From: Sesamum alatum
Lineage: Eukaryota; Streptophyta; Magnoliopsida; Lamiales; Pedaliaceae
Assembly: GCA_034509735.1 (NCBI GenBank)
Contig: JACGWO010000010.1
Location: 14,707,193-14,771,192, forward strand
Length of the DNA: 64,000 bases
Direction of reading: 5' to 3'
A program made the translations under genes and the position numbers. Under the pieces are notes generated by a model that worked only from the letters and a program-made list of their open reading frames with translations, had not been told where the DNA came from and made no database searches. Of this stretch, positions 1 to 12,012 are shown piece after piece; position 1 is the first letter of the stretch; each line of letters opens with the position of its first letter.

Positions 1-535
1 TTGACCAAACCTGATTTGAGTAAAAACTTTTTGTTTGGTTAGTTGATTTTAGGGCTAATTATACTTTACACCCTGAAATATGATTTGTGTCAGAAATTTT
101 CGTTTCGACTTTAGAACGTACTAAGAAGATTCTTCCTGTCTGATATTGGTGAATTTGAGTTATTACTAGGTATTTTCAACAGTAGTAATTTATAACACAC
201 TCTATGTGTGTGCATATCTTCTTTAAATTATTTAAAAGAAAATATTTTATTCTAGTTTTATGGATAAAGAAGTAATGTTTCCCTAAATTTTTATAATGCT
301 TGTTTTTGGAAGTTCTCATGGAATTTTAGGTTCTCTTGTGAAAACAAAGGTGAGTTTGGGATGAAAGAAAACTTCTTGTGAGAAAGAGGCGTGTAGGGAA
401 TGTTTTTAATAAATAAAGTGTTGCAAGAAGTTAACAGAAACACTACTGAGTTTAACCTATACCCACGGGTTTAGGCCTGTCAATGGCGGGTATTACTCTA
501 TTCGAACTCAAACTTAATAAATACCCTTAGTTATT
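1..535. other. AT-rich intergenic DNA, no gene seen
   Basis: No reading frame or RNA gene is convincing here. Around 465-535 there is GGGT/ACCC-containing sequence (acccacgggttt) that resembles sequence at about 845-910 and 1905-2030. An older repeat may therefore have been split by the two MITEs that follow. Confidence 0.5.
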
Positions 536-819
536 CACTACAAGAAAATTGTTCAATAACAACGAAAAAAATACTAGCATCGAGTTAATTATCAAGTAAA
601 ATTCTCGTTGCTAATTTACTTTATATGATATGATAAATTTTCTAGCTAATACATTTAGCAATGAAATTTACTTACTAACGAATTTAGCAACGAATTATTT
701 AATATATATATATATATTAAATAGTGTAAATTAACAACAAAAAATTTGCTTGCTAATTAGCTCGACGCTGATTTTAGCATCAAATTTTTTCGTAGCTATT
801 ATGCTATTTTCTTGTAGTG
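536..819. mobile_element. CACTA-type MITE, copy 1 (284 bp)
   Basis: The element begins CACTACAAGAAAATTG and ends with the inverse, ATTTTCTTGTAGTG. It is flanked by the 3-bp duplication ATT (533-535 and 820-822). CACTA (En/Spm) transposons have these termini and make 3-bp target duplications. The arms are imperfect inverted repeats sharing a motif like 'agcaagtaaaattctcgttg', with no coding capacity. Related copies lie at 10152-10406 and 42560-42842, and a fragment at 38395-38496. It must be mobilised in trans if at all. Confidence 0.88.
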
Positions 820-957
820 ATTATTTATAGATCATACACTGATCTTATTCATACAATACCCGTTGGGTCTTACCCATGGTATACTCACAATAACTTGGTC
901 CAATTTGGGTCTTACCTATGTTAAAATGAAAGAAACATTATACATATTTTTCTTTTA

Positions 958-1456
958 GGGTTAATTACACTTAGACCCCCTCTGAAAATGCATAATTACA
1001 CTTTCCCCCAAAGAAGTTTTGAAATTACACTTACACCCCCTCTGAAAATTCTCTGTTTACACCGGACCTCCATTCGTTACAGTTTTGACGGAAAATGTTC
1101 ATTTCAACAAAAATAATTACATAAATTTTCAATTTTACCTTTTGTTTAACATTCTCGTGTAATAATTTTGTACTTATAAGGAAAAAATATAATAATATTG
1201 GCCTCACTCTATATGTATATATTACACTTATCCTCTTATAAGTATAAAAATATACAAGAAAATGTTAAATAATGGGAAAAATTGAAAAATTTTGTAATTA
1301 TTTTTGTTGGCGTGAACATTTTTCGTCCAAACTTTAACGGATGGGGGTCAAGTGTAAACAGAGAATTTTTGGAGGGGGTGTAAGTGTAATTTCAAAACTT
1401 CTTTGGGATAAAGTGTAATTATGCATTTTCAGAGGGGGTATAAGTGTAATTAACCA
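958..1456. mobile_element. Mutator-like foldback MITE, copy 1 (499 bp)
   Basis: The two halves are near-complete inverted repeats of each other (about 240 bp each). Termini are GGGTTAATTACACTTA and TAAGTGTAATTAACCA, flanked by a 10-bp direct repeat TTTTCTTTTA (948-957, 1457-1466). A 9-10 bp duplication points to the Mutator (MULE) superfamily. It encodes nothing. A second copy of the same length is at 40472-40970, differing at roughly 15 positions by eye. Confidence 0.88.
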
Positions 1457-1466
1457 TTTTCTTTTA

Positions 1467-3138
1467 TAATGATATCACCAGAATATATTACTAAACTAAC
1501 GTAATAAAAATATTTCATGAACTTGCAATCGATAACATATATTAAAAGCTATTCAATTTTTTAACATGTGTAAATTAAACATCTTTGAAATATAAATAAC
1601 GATATTGACTTTGCTCAAATACTACACCATTATTAATCAATTACACAATCTACATAGATTCGAGATATGAACAGAAATTGAAGAATGGTAGGAAAAAAAT
1701 AAATATGAAAATCGTATTTTAACTTTGAAATAATATTCTTTATCAACATGAAATTGCGTTCAACTTTAATTTAATGAGTTTTTTACAATTCAATTCAAAC
1801 AAATCTTATCAGTTTCATATGTTAGTCGAGCTTAACTAATTTTAGATAACAAGTAAATCGAGTCGATTGATATATAAAAAATTTATAAATTCGATGAATT
1901 TGTAAAGTTTACCCGTTGAATAACCATACTCACAGATAATTTGGGTTCTAGGCCCTACTCATATTCAGAATTTTATTTCAATAGATATAGGTTCGAGTTT
2001 AAGTCTAATATAAAATTATTGGGTTCGAATTAATACAAGGAGTTCCAGCAATACAGAGCTGCACCTGTGAAGGCCAGATTACCTCCTAATGAGTTTTTTT
2101 ATTATTTTTTCACCTTTTCTTTCTTTGATCTTAATTTTCACATTATGAACTAAATTTTCTATTTGCTAAGACTTTGGGAACTCTGATTGAGACAATGAAT
2201 TGAATATTTTTCTTATTAATCTGCAACTTCTATTTTCATATATTCGTAAATTATTCTACTTGTTTACAACTTAAGAGCTTTATTATGTGAATGAATTGAG
2301 AAAGAATTCTGCACGATGGATATGATAATTCATATTGTAAATTGAATGATATATAGAGGTACATAGATATAATTCATTTTAGTCAATACATTTTACAAAA
2401 ATTTTAATGTATTATTGTTTCGAGAATTAAAAGAGAGATCCCCACTATTTTTTAGAAAATAATAGATTTGGTATAACATGAGAAAGTGTATCAAATTGAT
2501 TTCGAAAAAAACTCAACTATAGCTATGAGAATTTTAGTTATGAGAAATCAATTTTTTTAAAGTAAAATATTTCACAAATCAATTATTTATAATTGATTAT
2601 GCAATCGTTGGGTTAAACTGGAAAACTAACTTAATTTCATATGTAATTTAGTTCATTGAAATAAGTTTTTATTCCGTTTAATTAGTTAATTTAATAGTTC
2701 ATTAAAAGAACTATTCAAAAAATTAATAATTTGAAATGCTTCCTTTCGAACTTCGTACTACACACGACATTATAATATTTCATTGCCTACAATACTAAAA
2801 CATTAAATATCTTTCTCTTAGTAGCAAGAATATAGGATTTTGTCCCTATTACGTGTGGGACCAAACCTATTTGGAATTATTTACACATTTCATTGGTCAA
2901 GTGGAGAAATAACATTTTTCATCTCATATTTTAGGGTTATCATACATTTCAATTCTATTAATTATGAGATTTTCATTAATAGCCCCATAAGTTACAAAAT
3001 ATAATATATATATATATATATATCACTCTTAATCATTTCATTAGATTCTGTTAGTATTTTAACATAAAACGTCATGTGATCGTAATCCAGAAGGGTAAAT
3101 TGTTAACGACCACTTGGCCTTTACCATTAAAATACTAA
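1467..3138. other. AT-rich spacer, no gene seen
   Basis: No coding region could be supported. There is a short (TA)n tract near 3002-3023 and GGGT/CCC-type sequence near 1905-2030 that resembles 465-535. Nothing else is recognised. Confidence 0.5.
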
Positions 3139-4680
3139 GGGGCCGTTTACTTTCATGGATGAGAAATCCAATGGATTTGGCCCCTTTGGACAAAAATATT
3201 GGATAAGGTAAATGGACCTTGTTATCACCTAAAGTAAATGGTGGATTTAGTGGCTGATTTTTTCACCCATTTTTAGGGACTCATTTACCTTGGAGGATAA
3301 CTTATGGGTTTCATTTGTAAATTTTCCATAATACCCTTTTAATTATCCACTATAGAATGTGTCAACGTCATTATTTTTCTTCTCAAATTTTTGCTATATT
3401 CCAACGGCACTCCAACGGCTAGTTGTATTTGGGCATTAGGGCATATGTGATTTTTGATGGTCTTCTTCTTAATGTGAAATTGATCTTTGTAATTGCACGC
3501 CATTGTTGTGTGGACCTGTTTAAATTTCTGTAAATGGCCGAAACACCCATTTCTCGGAGCCACTCGATGAGCTACCGCGAAAGACGCACAAACTCATAAG
3601 GGTCTACTCATTCGTCTATCTGCACCTGTGGTTCTGTTCTTTGTGAGAGGACATCGTGGACTGATCAAAATTCTGGATGATGCTTCAGAGGATGTCTCGG
3701 TTTGAATGTAAGTAATCATGCTTGCATTAGAATTTGTTTAAGCTCCTGTTTTGCTGAGCACACTGATTCATTTGGAATTTTTTTTTTCTTGTTTGAATTT
3801 ACTTGTGTTACGATAGGGCACTTACTGCAATTCTTTCGAGTGGATTGACCCTCCAATATGCAACTGATCGACTAAAATTGTACCTAGTTTGCTGAGGCGT
3901 CTTAACCGATATGAGGCTCGTATCATGAAGTACAAAACATGTTGTGATGAATTGGAGAAAAAAGTACGGGTTTAAAAAGTTTTTTGGAAGGTTGTAATCT
4001 TCGTTATGATGATGCTCTTCTTACTGGGTTTTGTTTTGGGCATGTATAAAGGGCGAAAATGCACGCCAACAGTTGCAATGTTACACTGATGTATTCAGTT
4101 TGTTTTATGTGGTTTCTGAATTGTAGTTGGCAAGCATTTGTATCAATGGTTGTCTGACTTTTACCTTTGTAATGGAATATATTGACATGAATTTCTTATG
4201 CAATGCCACTGTGTACTCAAACATGTTCTCAAATAGCTTTTCTACTTGTGCAGCCACTGCACCCTTGCTGGTTGTTTTGTACAGGTTTACATGAAGAAAG
4301 AATGCTTAGTGGAGATAAAAGATCATGTACATGCCGTAATATTTGAGAGTAACATTTAGGTTAACGAAATCTATTGCAATGACAAAATGATCTTCACTTG
4401 TATTCCATTGGTCAAACAACAAATTACAATTCCATTTAAAAAATGTCTCCTCTATCTCCAAAATACACAGACATATAAATTAAATAACTATTCAATTGTA
4501 TCTTCCATGATTCTAAAAAAAATAGGAGGCACAAACGAACACAAAATATTCTAACAGTATCTCTGTTTTTTAGTATTCACATCACATGTCAAAGTTGTTA
4601 TAGGACCAAGCATCGCTACTATGTTTAGAGAACATAGAGGAACCTGTAGATGTGCTCGATGATAGCATTAGCAAGGTATC

Positions 4681-5696
4681 TTAATCATCCCCAAACTCGA
4701 AGTCTGAGTGCATTCTCTCTAGGTCAGAGTAACCACCATCGTTGTCATCCTCCTCTTCTTGCAAACTATCATTCCTCTCCTCCGATCCTACTCCCTCAGT
4801 GTCCTCTTCCTCTTCACCTTCATCCCTGGCAACATTGTCCTCCTCATCCACCGACTCCACCACAGGATTGACAGCAAGACCCTCATCTACGTTCTCACCC
4901 ATTGGAGGCTCGAATATGATGGCCAGCCGCTCATATTCTGCCTCCTCATTCCAACGGTACCATCTGGCATTGGGGACAGTCTAACAACACAAAAAAATAA
5001 AAATTACACATTTCATTAGACATTGATTACCACACTCTACTTTATTAATTAATTATAAATGATTCGCAGTTACTCTGGATTTTATATCAATTCTGGTAAA
5101 ATAACACCATCTAAATCATATTATATCAACTGACAACCAATTTTAGAAATGTAATAAATTCAACAATTAAATCTTTTAATAGGTCAATTCACTAAATGGC
5201 AAAGCTAAGATCAGTAACATATAGCAACATGTCGATAACGACAACACTATATATGTAAAACAAAAATAACAACTGCTGAAATTAGGAACCTTCCTAACAA
5301 ATATTCATTTATAATACAGTACTAAACGAAAAAATTTCAATGGATATTAAAATACTTACCGCTATCGCATTCTGCCAGTATCGTGCTGTAGCCTTCACCT
5401 TGTTGGATATGGGGAACCATGTGAAGCCAACCATTGTGAGGAGATGGTTAAATGCCTGATACCTCTCTTGGAGACGGCGCATGCAAGGATGTAGTTCTTC
5501 AAAGTCCCAGAAATCTCTTAAGTGTTCGTTGATGATATTTTGGCATAGAAGAGGGCCCAGCTCCTAATTCGCTTACCCACGTAAACTGACACATACCTTG
5601 TTCATTCATGGAGGGTGGTGATGAAAGCTGTGTCCTTTTTGGCCGTCCAATCCTCGTCGTAAAAGAAAATGCTCTACGCTTGGATATACACATGGT
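4681..5696 (-). pseudogene. Myb/SANT-like accessory protein of PIF/Harbinger, two exons
   Basis: Read from 5696 leftward, exon 1 has a basic start (GRPKRTQ) and then a Myb/SANT-like domain with spaced aromatics: FTWVSEL, RDFWDFEELHPCMRRLQERY, GFTWFPISNKVKATARYW. The exon ends at a GTAAGT donor near 5360. The intron (about 4981-5360) ends in TTGTTAG. Exon 2 continues VPNARWYRW and finishes with a strongly acidic Glu/Asp-rich tail (about 4690-4890). In plant PIF/Harbinger elements a Myb/SANT-like protein of this kind partners the transposase and helps it bind DNA. A one-base frameshift near 5545-5555 separates the start from the domain, so I call it a pseudogene. The intron is inferred from splice signals and continuity of the domain. 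Confidence 0.72.
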
Positions 5697-6129
5697 CCAT
5701 TTTTTTCGTCTGAAAATCTTTGCCGCTAAGGGTGAGGGTTTTTTTTTTCTCTATAAGGTGGGAATGGGGTAGGTTTGGGCCTTACATTAGAAATCTCTTC
5801 ATTGGTTGGGGGGTATTTGTATTCTGTAGAATTCGAAAAGACTCTTCTAAAAGAATGTACATTTAGGCAAGATGAAATGAGTCCCAGTTCATTATTGCAT
5901 GAAGAAAAATTTCACAGATAATATTTCTTGCATGTACTGCATAGCTTGTAATAATTATTGAAACAGATAAAAAATTGTAAGCCAACTTTGGGCAGGAGGA
6001 ACTAATAAGTAGTAGATAAAAATGTCAAACTTAAAATTTTCATAATCCAAATAAAATTGCAAGTAATAAACAAAATTACGTCTGTAAATAATAACATTTA
6101 AAAAAAAAAGAAAGTCTAGCATCTCACGG

Positions 6130-7088
6130 CGACTTAGTCTGCATTCATCATGGGTTATTATATGCCGCAGCAATCAATATGATTGAGATTGGCCCAATCA
6201 TTCCCAATCTTCGGGAGATTTTCCGCATTTGGATCATCATAGATTGCACACAACGATCTCCAGTGTGGCTCCGCCGTGTTAACATGACATTTGATCATTT
6301 GACAGTTTTTATGACATGACAATAAAAGACAGTTGTTAATACAAAATTAATGAAAAATTATAAATATGTGAGTGATTAATATGTGTACTTGAATTAATGT
6401 GGTCTATGTACCATTGTCAGCCGATATTTGTTTTTTTTTTTTCGTGGGGATTCCAACAAACCCCGGACAGAGTAATTAGCTACTTGAATAGAGAATTAAC
6501 GACGATGTAATGGATGCAGTCGCCTAAAGAAAAAAATTATGTTGTAAATGTGGTCTGAAATGCATGGTTAACATCGACCGTTGCATAATGAACAATATTG
6601 TTTTCGGCCCATCTCTCCCATAAACCCCTGCAAAAAATGAAGTCATCAGACTGTCTATGAAGCATTCCCTATATTCCTTGCACCAAGTATCAGAATAAAA
6701 CTTCTTATTTTGCCATTGTTGACCATCAACTATACCACTCATCTTAAATTTTGCAAATAATAACCGCCTCATACCTAGGCACACATTTATAATATTAGGT
6801 GAACTTGTTTGTAATAATACATCCACTTATATAACAATGAAAGACCATTCACATATGAACGTAGTGTTTGTCTTTGCAACATAAGAGAATATATTCCATT
6901 AATCTCGAAATTGTTAACAATACCTCGTGTAGTGTACGCATGATACGCATTGTGAAACTGAACAAAATTCTCTCGTTAAAAGACGCACCAACAAAAAATA
7001 GCCACCAGATGACAGTTTTTGTTACACGACATGTATATGGGTACTGGTAAAATATATTCTTATTCATGAAAATTGGTAAGACTTTCAT
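6130..7088 (-). pseudogene. Possible second Myb/SANT-like coding remnant
   Basis: Minus-strand reading gives broken coding-like pieces. At 6524-6826 there is a 100-residue open stretch containing DTWCKEYRECFIDSLM. At about 6135-6320 a piece reads PHWRSLCAIYDDPNAENLP, which resembles the C-terminal portion of Myb/SANT-like transposon proteins. Several frameshifts and stops separate the pieces. The stretch at 6849-7088 is less clear. It lies between the other Myb-like remnants of the same Harbinger element. The family assignment is an inference from weak similarity. Confidence 0.35.
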
Positions 7089-7099
7089 TTCCGAGCTAC

Positions 7100-7736
7100 C
7101 AGAGGTTGCTAAGTGTAGTTTCTTTGTTGTTGGACAACCAAATAAGTCTTGTATTGATATTGCAATGTCGCAGGTAAATATTTGTTTGACAAGAATTTTG
7201 AGTATGAGTACTATGTCTCGAGGCTGTGGAAGATCAAGGAAAGATACAATGTATTTAAAAAGATCATTGAGCTACCAGAAGTTGTGTGGAATCCGCGCTA
7301 GAAGCAGGTACTAGTCACGCGAAAGCAGGGGAAGGAAATAAGTCAGGTAAAAATCTTGGACTTAGCATTAGATTGATTTCTTCATGTCTTAATGGGTACT
7401 GATTCCTTAAAACGTTTTAACTAAATGTTTGTAGAAGAGTAGAACTAGAAAATGTTATGTGGGTAGTCCAAGCCAATGTGTAATGAGTTGTGTACGATTT
7501 ATGGTGCACCCAATTCAACAAACAAAATACTAAACATGCTTCGGAGACCCTGCACAAAGGAGATGGTTGAAGCTGATGTGCTTGAGATAGACTATCAGCC
7601 AAACGATGAAGGCTCCAAAGATGAAGGACAACACTACTTGCAGTCCTTCTATAAACATTCATCCAAGGATAAGGGAAGCTGTTCTGGTTCAAACGGTGGC
7701 TCCGGTTTAGACAAAGTTGGGTCTGCAGGCTCTTAG
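7100..7736 (+). pseudogene. Myb/SANT-like domain remnant, plus strand
   Basis: On the plus strand, about 7190-7300 reads YYVSRLWKIKERYNVFKKII, a typical helix of Myb/SANT-like domains. After a likely intron (donor CAGGTAAAA near 7345, acceptor TTTGTAG near 7435) it continues CNELCTIYGAPNST and an acidic, Ser/Gly-rich tail ending at 7736. The pattern matches the DNA-binding accessory protein family of PIF/Harbinger elements. It contains an in-frame stop near 7303 and lacks a clear N-terminus. It runs opposite to the 4681-5696 copy, so the element either carries two such genes or has been rearranged. Confidence 0.55.
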
Positions 7737-7899
7737 TGACAAAATGACATAGTGCGTTAACTGAGTTTCATATGGCCTTTATTCTGTTAATTTTTTTTGT
7801 ATGCACCTTGCACCTCTTTTCAAAATATTGTTAGTTTCTTGTGAAGTTAGTACAATCTATAACCAGGTAGGAACTCTTTGTATCTGTGGAACAAAACTG

Positions 7900-8560
7900 T
7901 TTTCATGAACATAAGTAAGTGGTAACATATGCACAGATGATATGAGAATGTCTGCAAACATTCGAAAACGTGGCCGAGTGTTTCAAATTAAAATATTCAC
8001 GCCCATTCTGAGGGGATAATGAACCACTTTCCTACCCTCTCAAATTGTATCTCACCCCTCTGTAAGGAGTAAGGAAGCCATCACCATTCGTATAACCATT
8101 GTCATAGAAATAGTAATTTCCTACAATGTGGAACACTACTATATATTAGTTGAAATTAAATTACCATTTCTAAAGGTAGTGTGTAAATATTTTATGCTGA
8201 AGGGTAAATACATTTGGAAGAACATTCATAGCAGTGGGAATTTGGAGTCCGTTCGACCTATTGATGGCATCACATAGGATATGGGAATCTGTAGCCCACC
8301 CCCCCCCCCCCCAATACATGGTTAAAATACTTACTGATAGTTTGACCACTCCACCTAAAATAGAATTTCACTACCCTTTTCTTTGTGTGGTGACTAAGGA
8401 CCATTAAATAACAACATGTTGTTCATCTATAGCAACATTGAGTGATCTAAGGAGACCACCCAAGTGCTCCAACAAATAGCACAACTGGATAAACACATCC
8501 ATACTCATGCGTAGATTATTCATATAATCAGTGTTGTTTATAGCAGTTAAATCCTACTCT
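7900..8560 (-). pseudogene. PIF/Harbinger transposase remnant (DDE_Tnp_4 type)
   Basis: Reading leftward from about 8560, the N-terminal part is visible as NNLRMSMDVFIQLCYLLEHL followed by NVAIDEQH, the conserved helical region of plant PIF transposases. After a G-tract (minus strand, 8299-8312) come ATDSHILCDAI and, near 8110-8010, YDNGYTNGDGFLTPYRGVRY and PQNGREYFNLKHS. These match the C-terminal part of the catalytic domain. The segment that should carry the first catalytic Asp (usually within ALDGT) is missing between the two halves. I infer an internal deletion at the homopolymer. A ~100-bp non-coding piece before YDNGYTN could be an intron. It is not functional as it stands. Confidence 0.68.
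8290..8312. repeat. Homopolymer C tract at a deletion point
   Basis: A run of about 14 C residues (8299-8312) lies where the Harbinger transposase frame loses its first catalytic segment. It may be a product of the deletion or a later slippage expansion. Confidence 0.7.
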
Positions 8561-9485
8561 TAAGACTATAGCGCAACAAAGCGGCAAGATCTCTAAGAAG
8601 GTTAGGACTAACACAACGGAGACTAAAACGGTATGTCAAAATGAAAAACTGCACGGTCTCCCCCAAGAACTCTTGCAATGCAAACAAGGCCAACTCGTCA
8701 CAAACAATTCCCATCCTCAGCAAAAATCATTTCAAATGAAAGAGTGCAATACGAATTACACCCGATAAATGTAAGCTCAAATTTACAGATTATGTAAAAA
8801 GCTCAAACAAAAGGCATGATAGGTGTATGAACCATTAGCACGCATATTTATCGATACAGAAGTTACAAAAAAAAAAAAAATGATTTACCTCAATTACAAG
8901 TTAATCCAACGAGGATGAATACCCAACCCTAACAAATTCCCTCTTCTGGTGACTGAGCTTCTCGGTGTCAGTGGAGCTAACAGCAGCTTCATTCAGGTGA
9001 GGAACTCCACTCAACCGAACAACTTTTAATATAGCAACTGCGCCATAGCTTGAATTTGATGGCGGGAGAAGTTAGCGCCATTTTCGTTGTGGGAATTTTA
9101 CGGAAATGGTCGGCGGGAGCTAAAATTTTCGGACAAGAGGGAACTTTGATTTTCAGAGAAGGGGGAAAGCGATTTTTCAAACACGCACAGGTTTTGATGT
9201 CTCACTGGGGTTGGTCGTGTCGTAATTCTTGTAACTTGAAAGTCATTTGAGTCTTTTTTGTCAAAAAAGAAGGGGTAATAACGTAAAAGAATATTTCAGC
9301 TGAAAAGTGGCACTCGTAGAATTGAGTTATCTTGGCCTCTCTATCTGGATCAAGTAATTGAGCTAATCTCGGGCTCCGCCGGACTTGCGGGCCCAAATAA
9401 TATAAAGTAAATGTTTGATAGACCCGAATAATCCCACATGTCCCATCCATTCATGGCCCATCAGAGCGAAGTAAACGGCCTCTAA

Positions 9486-10151
9486 TAGAACCCGACAAAA
9501 TGACTAGAAGTAAAATGCTTATAATTTATTGGATAATTAATGAGAATATCATAATTAATGAACAAAAAGTGTAATGGGCTCAAAATCTTGGTAAAAAATA
9601 CGATTTCCCCTTGACGAAACTAAGATCAAACAAATGGATATTGTCAAGAAATAAAGGTATGATTCCAATCACTACTTGAAATTATATTTCCCTTGACTTC
9701 ACGAAAAAGAAGGGGAAAAAGGAATTCCTACTACTACAGGTTTGTCTGTGGAAGTCTAGATCGATAGTAACAAAAATTGCCATTTCTTCGAGTTTTAAAA
9801 TTTAGATGTGTAGGTTAATTTATTACGAAACAAAATCGTATACGTGTCGAAGATTGTTTCATTGATGACCTTAAAAATTTGGAATATGTGGGTTGTAATA
9901 ATGATCTTGACCTAAAGTTGTTTGATTGTCAACAAGGGTTATCTTCGGGCTTTATCACAATTTTGGTTTTATAATTATAGGTTTGATCCTCTAAAAATTA
10001 GAACTTGTGATTTAGTTAATTATTTTGCAAGTTTCATAAATTTAGGACACATTATCCCGAAAATTTGAAATTGACTGAAAAACTACACGTGCAAGTCATA
10101 TGTGTTCTCAAATTTAAGCCGGTATATGACTCGCACGCGCCTATTTCCGGC
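9486..10151. other. AT-rich spacer, no gene seen
   Basis: No coding sequence is supported. Short stretches around 9790-9830 resemble 10475-10525 ('atttcttc..gt.ttaaaat'), so an undefined repeat may flank the following MITE. Confidence 0.45.
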
Positions 10152-10406
10152 CATTAAAAGAAGATGATGCAATAGCTACGAAACGATTTGATGATAAATC
10201 AACATCGAGCTAATTAGCAAGTGAAATTCTCGTTGCTAATCTATACTACCTAATATATATTTTATACAATTCGTTTGCTAAATTCATTAGCAAGTAAATT
10301 TATCGTATTAAATAATGTAAAGTAACAATTAATGAGAATTTTACTAGTTAATTAGCTCGTCGTAGATTCTTTTTCTCATAGCTATTGAGTCATTTTTTTG
10401 TAGTGG
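10152..10406. mobile_element. CACTA-type MITE, copy 2 (255 bp)
   Basis: The start is CATTAAAAGAAGATG, a decayed version of the CACTACAAGAAAATG end, and the right end is TTTTTTTGTAGTG. A 3-bp duplication GGC flanks it (10149-10151, 10407-10409). The interior shares 'agctaattagcaagtgaaat' and 'gagaattttac' type motifs with the copies at 536-819 and 42560-42842. Confidence 0.75.
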
Positions 10407-10409
10407 GCA

Positions 10410-11025
10410 GAATTAGGACTTGCCGGTAAAATATATTCTTGGATGGCTACATCTAACCCAAATAAATGGATCAAATCACAATTTTCATTTCTTCAAGTAT
10501 TAAAATAATAATTACATGACAAAAATTGCAATAAAGTCTTATCTTCTTAATAGGATCACAAAATGAAATGTAATGAAATAAGGCTACATTTGGGATTATG
10601 ATCTTAATTAATAATTATTACCACATGACATGAAATGATACAGATAACTAGTCGGACTAGGTTTTATATTCTTTTCAAGAGGTCTTAGAATTTTAGTTGT
10701 GAGAAAGCGACGCTCAATTTATATTGACATGGGGGGACAAAAATCGCGTTAGTTAAAACACGGGAGTGTGTTGGGATGGGGAGGCTGTTCCAATATTACT
10801 TTCGAGGATAAAATTGTAATTTTATAATATTTTATAGATGCTTTAGTACAAATAATTGATAAGTGACTTTTTTTTATATAATTCAAATGAAACTATATAT
10901 AGTAATGGAAAACGCGTCTTCAGTAAATGTGTTATAAGAGAATTTTTGAACCACGTAAATCTTGTATTTTTTTAATTACATCTTTATATATTTTCCACAC
11001 GTTCCTAGCAGTGAAATCACATGGG
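10410..11025. other. AT-rich spacer, no gene seen
   Basis: Only AT-rich sequence. No frame, repeat or RNA feature was recognised. Confidence 0.45.
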
Positions 11026-11032
11026 ATTATTT

Positions 11033-12012
11033 AAGGGTAAAACTTATTTTGGTACCCAAATTTTATTATTAATATGACTTTGGTACTTGACTAAAAAATA
11101 AAAGACTCAATTGGTACATGAGTTTCACCATTAAAATCACTTTGGTACCCAATTGATGCTTCTTATTTATTCTCTATTATTTTTTTGTAGTAATGAGTAC
11201 CATTTTACTCTTTGATTCTGAAATAAAAACCAATAAATATATTTAAGAAAAATTTGCATAAAACATCAATCCATAATTTTCTTAACTTTATTTTAGTATT
11301 TCTACGTTACTTTTTTTATTTGGCTATCATGATTATTATATTTTTATTATTGGTATTTTTACCACAGTTATTTTTAATATTTTTAATAAAACTATCATTA
11401 ACTATCATTAAGTAACCTATATAATAATCAAGTAATCCACTCAAGGAATAAATTTATAGTATTAATTCTTTTTTAATTAATATAATAAAGATGTAAGACA
11501 TAAGTATATTTATATATTCATCGTCAAAGGTGTTTCATTGCATTTAGTAGAAATATTAAAATTTGATTGTAAAACTTAAATTTAGATTCAAAAGCTTAAA
11601 TTTTATATTATAAAGTTTCAAAAATTAAAAATGTGAATTGAATTTTACGATTTTGCTATATGTTTTTATTTTAATTTTAATACAATTAATTACTAAATAA
11701 TGAGTTTTCTTATAAATATATACATAAAGTTAGTGGAAAATAACAGAAAAAATATAATTATCAGGTATAATAATCAAATATAAAATTTGAAGCCAAATGG
11801 TTCAAATAAAGAGAAAATATATATTAATTGAAATTTATGTAGATTTTTTTTTGGTATATTAATTATTTTTATTTTAGTATTCAAGAGTAAAATGGTCATT
11901 ATATAAAAATAAAAATAAAAATATTCATTGAATACCAAAGTAATATAAATTGTAAAATTCAAATATTAACTGTGTCATTTGTAATTACTCAATTATCAAA
12001 ATAAATTCGACT
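11033..12012. mobile_element. Candidate large foldback element, diverged
   Basis: The left side contains GGGTAAAACTTATTTTGGTAC and ATGACTTTGGTACTTGA. The right side carries loosely inverted versions (TTCATTGAATACCAAAGTAAT near 11925-11945, and TCAAAATAAATTCGAC near 11995-12010). This suggests a ~1-kb element with degenerate inverted arms. I could not define a target duplication, and the interior is AT-rich without coding capacity. Confidence 0.35.

Larger units (their letters stand above)
3139..9482. mobile_element. PIF/Harbinger DNA transposon, decayed (6344 bp)
   Basis: The left end reads GGGGCCGTTTACTTTC and the right end is its imperfect inverse, GAAGTAAACGGCCTC. Both are bordered by TAA (3136-3138, 9483-9485), the 3-bp duplication typical of PIF/Harbinger. 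The interior supports this: a minus-strand DDE transposase remnant (7900-8560) and Myb/SANT-like ORF remnants (4681-5696 minus, 7100-7736 plus). Autonomous plant PIF elements carry exactly these two gene types and are of similar length. Every coding part seen is broken, so this copy is probably immobile. Confidence 0.82.

Noticed and set aside
2040..2090. GC-richer patch considered as a tRNA or other small RNA gene
   Set aside because: No cloverleaf arms or conserved TpsiC box could be found.
4650..5019. Three overlapping plus-strand open frames rich in Ser and Pro
   Set aside because: They are mirror images of the acidic Glu/Asp-rich tail of the minus-strand Myb/SANT-like protein.
8299..8312. 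C tract as a regulatory G-quadruplex
   Set aside because: It is a single homopolymer at a transposase deletion point; there are no separate G-runs, and slippage is a simpler explanation.
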